The notes under the pieces: model-generated | Told to the model about the DNA's origin: nothing | Databases searched by the model: none | What the model saw: only the letters and a program-made list of their open reading frames with translations | Position numbers and translations under genes: made by a program | Shown: piece by piece, positions 62,830-64,000 of the stretch | Position numbering within the stretch: position 1 is the stretch's first letter | How the letters are laid out: each line of letters opens with the position of its first letter | NCBI RefSeq assembly: GCF_900100395.1 | Contig: NZ_FNFB01000009.1 | Coordinates: 158,783 to 222,782 of the forward strand | Source of the DNA: Nonomuraea maritima | GTDB lineage: Bacteria; Actinomycetota; Actinomycetes; Streptosporangiales; Streptosporangiaceae | Direction of reading: 5' to 3' | DNA length: 64,000 nt

Positions 62830-63528
62830 CGGCGTGATTACCGGAGGCCGCTACCCCGTGTCGGCAACGTGAATACAGCCCTTTCAGCGTCTTGCCTCGC
62901 CTGGCCGGCGATGATATTGCGGCCGATATCCCAATTACCATAAAGGCGATTTGGTCGTCCGAAACCTGCCGGGTATGGGCTCGCGGGCCCGTGCCGGCCT
63001 TCCGGGCGGGTGGACCCCGTCGCGAGGAAAGGACAGGGCAGAGGCTGTCGAAGTGCGGCGTCGTCCGCTGTGGTGTCATGACAACGGCCAGAAACGACAT
63101 CCGCGGGCCTCAGTAAGGTGTGCCCTGATCGTCCGCGCCCCTCATGTCCGAACGGCGTTCCACTCCGACTCGGACTTGTTGTCGTCATGGGTGTCAGGGA
63201 GCCGTGTAACTTTCAAATATCGGACCGGCCGAATCGCGCGGCATTCTCGCCGGCCCCTAAATCTCCGGCTCGACGTGCGGGGTTGGTACGGCGCTCGGAT
63301 AAGCCGCCTTTTCCGTGAACGACGCACCCGCTTTTCCTGTGACCGAGTTTTCCGTACGGCGAAACGCGCTGGGGGGGTCGCCGGAAAAAGTGCTCGACGC
63401 GAATTCATCGCCGCTTCGAGTGACGGCGTATCGCATTTCCGGAGCATCGCGGGAAAAGCCCGGTCGGGGTGTGTCGCACTCCCGCGGGTATGGCGCAAGG
63501 AAGCGCGTACGAAGGAGGGTGTGCCGTG
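62830..63528. other. Intergenic stretch, no supported gene
   Basis: About 700 bases between the minus-strand operon promoter and the rightward MBL gene. Base composition is lower in G+C than its flanks, and only short ORFs without recognisable content occur. It probably holds control sequences for both sides. Confidence 0.5.
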
Positions 63529-63723
63529 ATGCCTACGATCGAGCCCCTGTCCCGGCAGGACGGCGCGGCGACCGTGCTCGGCGGTCCCACGACCGTCATC
63601 GACCTCGGCGGCCTGCGCATCCTCGTCGACCCGACCTTCGACGACCCCGGCCCCCACGGCTACCAGGTTCGTCCGCAGTGCTCCGGCCTTCAGGCCGGGG
63701 GTGAAGCGGACCCTCCCGCGTAG
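63529..63723 (+). pseudogene. MBL-fold hydrolase, truncated by mobile element
   Basis: ATG 63529 follows GAAGGAGGG. The first ~45 residues (ATVLGGPTTVIDLGGLRIL, then VDPTFDDPGPHG) match the N-terminal strands of metallo-beta-lactamase-fold hydrolases. None of the HxHxDH metal motif follows. After about 63665 the frame enters sequence typical of an IS605/TnpB-type element end and stops at 63723. The rest of the gene would be beyond the element or lost. Confidence 0.6.
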
Positions 63724-63735
63724 CGGAGCAAGATT

Positions 63736-63763
63736 CGCCGATTCGCCGCTGGGCGAATCGGCG
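63736..63763 (-). terminator. 12-bp perfect stem-loop after antitoxin gene
   Basis: CGCCGATTCGCC (63736-63747) pairs perfectly with GGCGAATCGGCG (63752-63763) around GCTG. It directly follows the stop codon of the minus-strand antitoxin-like gene, so it may terminate it. It could also be a structural end of the mobile element. Confidence 0.6.
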
Positions 63764-63937
63764 TCACTCGGAGGTGTCGGGATGGTCTTGCCGGCTGGTC
63801 CACCACTCGTAGGGAACCAGGACCGCGTATGGTGTGCCGTTTCGCTCGACGATGGTGGCCTCACCAAGATAGTGGGCGGCGTTGACTCGGTCACCGAGTC
63901 GTTCCCTGGTTTCTCGAATACCCATGCGAACATCCAT
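63764..63937 (-). CDS. Phd/YefM-like antitoxin
   Basis: A 57-aa protein. It begins MDVRMGIRETRERLGDRVNA and continues YLGEATIVERNGTPYAVLVPYEWW, the standard Phd/YefM order (N-terminal DNA-binding strand-helix, then the G-x-P-x-A-V-L-V-P strand). No toxin gene is adjacent. It is divergent from tnpB with 23 bases between starts, so it may control tnpB expression. Confidence 0.75.
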   Translation of the reverse strand: MDVRMGIRETRERLGDRVNAAHYLGEATIVERNGTPYAVLVPYEWWTSRQDHPDTSE

Positions 63938-63960
63938 AGATCGAAGGGTACACTTATTAC

Positions 63961-64000
63961 CATGCAGCTCCGGTACAACTTCCGCCTCTACCCGACGCCG
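63961..64000 (+). CDS. tnpB: TnpB-type RNA-guided nuclease, N-terminal start only
   Basis: The window ends 13 codons into this gene. MQLRYNFRLYPTP is the usual beginning of IS605 OrfB/TnpB proteins in actinomycetes. Everything else, including the RuvC and zinc-finger parts, lies outside the window, so activity cannot be judged. Confidence 0.7.

Larger units (their letters stand above)
63667..64000 (+). mobile_element. Left part of IS605/TnpB-type element
   Basis: The sequence from about 63667 contains a CCGGCC-TTCA-GGCCGG hairpin and TGAAGCGG, as seen at ends of actinomycete TnpB elements. A 12-bp stem-loop, a minus-strand antitoxin-like gene and the start of tnpB follow. The exact left border is not defined, and the element continues past the window. 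Confidence 0.6.

Noticed and set aside
62951..63529. Plus-strand frames between the operon promoter and the MBL gene.
   Set aside because: No ribosome sites, motifs or protein-like composition. They overlap other frames of equal quality.

Overview
The window is high-G+C DNA (roughly 70% by eye) with GTG and TTG starts, leaderless promoters, densely overlapping genes and an MbtH-assisted NRPS/PKS locus. This points to a filamentous actinomycete. A Streptosporangiaceae-type host such as Nonomuraea or Actinomadura is possible, but I cannot fix the genus. The dominant feature is a minus-strand assembly-line operon from about 62.8 kb down to 36.0 kb.

Left part (0-9.2 kb): a DUF3800 protein and a methyltransferase. 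Then comes a sulfur-scavenging operon: a leaderless 24-codon leader peptide, an SsuA-like binding lipoprotein, an SsuC-like permease, an SsuB-like ATPase and an NtaA/DszA-type FMN monooxygenase. A LanC-like protein and a frameshifted FAD-linked oxidase follow. Two genes here carry tandem repeats grown from their own 3' ends.

9.2-13.3 kb is an accessory patch with locally lower G+C. It has an orphan 118-aa protein, an HNH endonuclease, an HTH protein, a secreted two-repeat protein and a broken FtsK-gamma (DNA-translocase) fragment. It looks like the remains of an integrated element.

13.3-22.5 kb is ordinary chromosomal content: DUF302, an NmrA-like reductase, a secreted protein with two FtsX-extracellular-type domains, GNAT, MgtC/SapB, two divergent MarR regulators, DksA/TraR, hemerythrin, an isochorismatase-like hydrolase, a coupled pair that includes an 11-residue-repeat protein, and an FAD amine-oxidase-like protein.

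22.5-36 kb is a second organosulfur/peptide uptake region. It holds four flavin-dependent enzymes (three luciferase-like monooxygenases and a flavin reductase) and a dipeptide-type ABC system whose second permease and both ATPases are fused in one 870-aa chain. A second copy of the leader peptide ends in the same nine residues as the first. There is also a second SBP plus two permeases without an ATPase. The two leaders have near-identical leaderless promoters, and a GTAGG(G/A)AA box recurs at five intergenic places of the two sulfur regions, suggesting one regulon.

36-62.8 kb is the hybrid NRPS-PKS operon. In transcription order: promoter with a 16-bp palindrome, a 39-aa ORF, a thioesterase fused to a degenerate phosphopantetheinyl-transferase-like domain, NRPS (A-PCP-C-A-PCP), PKS (KS-AT-KR-DH-ACP), MbtH, NRPS (C-A-PCP), NRPS (C-A-PCP-C-A-PCP), NRPS (C-A-PCP-TE) and an MFS exporter. 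Neighbouring genes overlap or nearly touch. If the line is colinear, it joins six amino acids and one malonate-derived unit. The by-eye codes suggest a glycine-like third residue and serine for the last two. The terminal thioesterase has Cys in place of the usual Ser nucleophile.

Right edge (63.5-64 kb): a metallo-beta-lactamase-fold gene is cut by the left part of a TnpB-type element carrying a Phd/YefM-like antitoxin gene and the first codons of tnpB.
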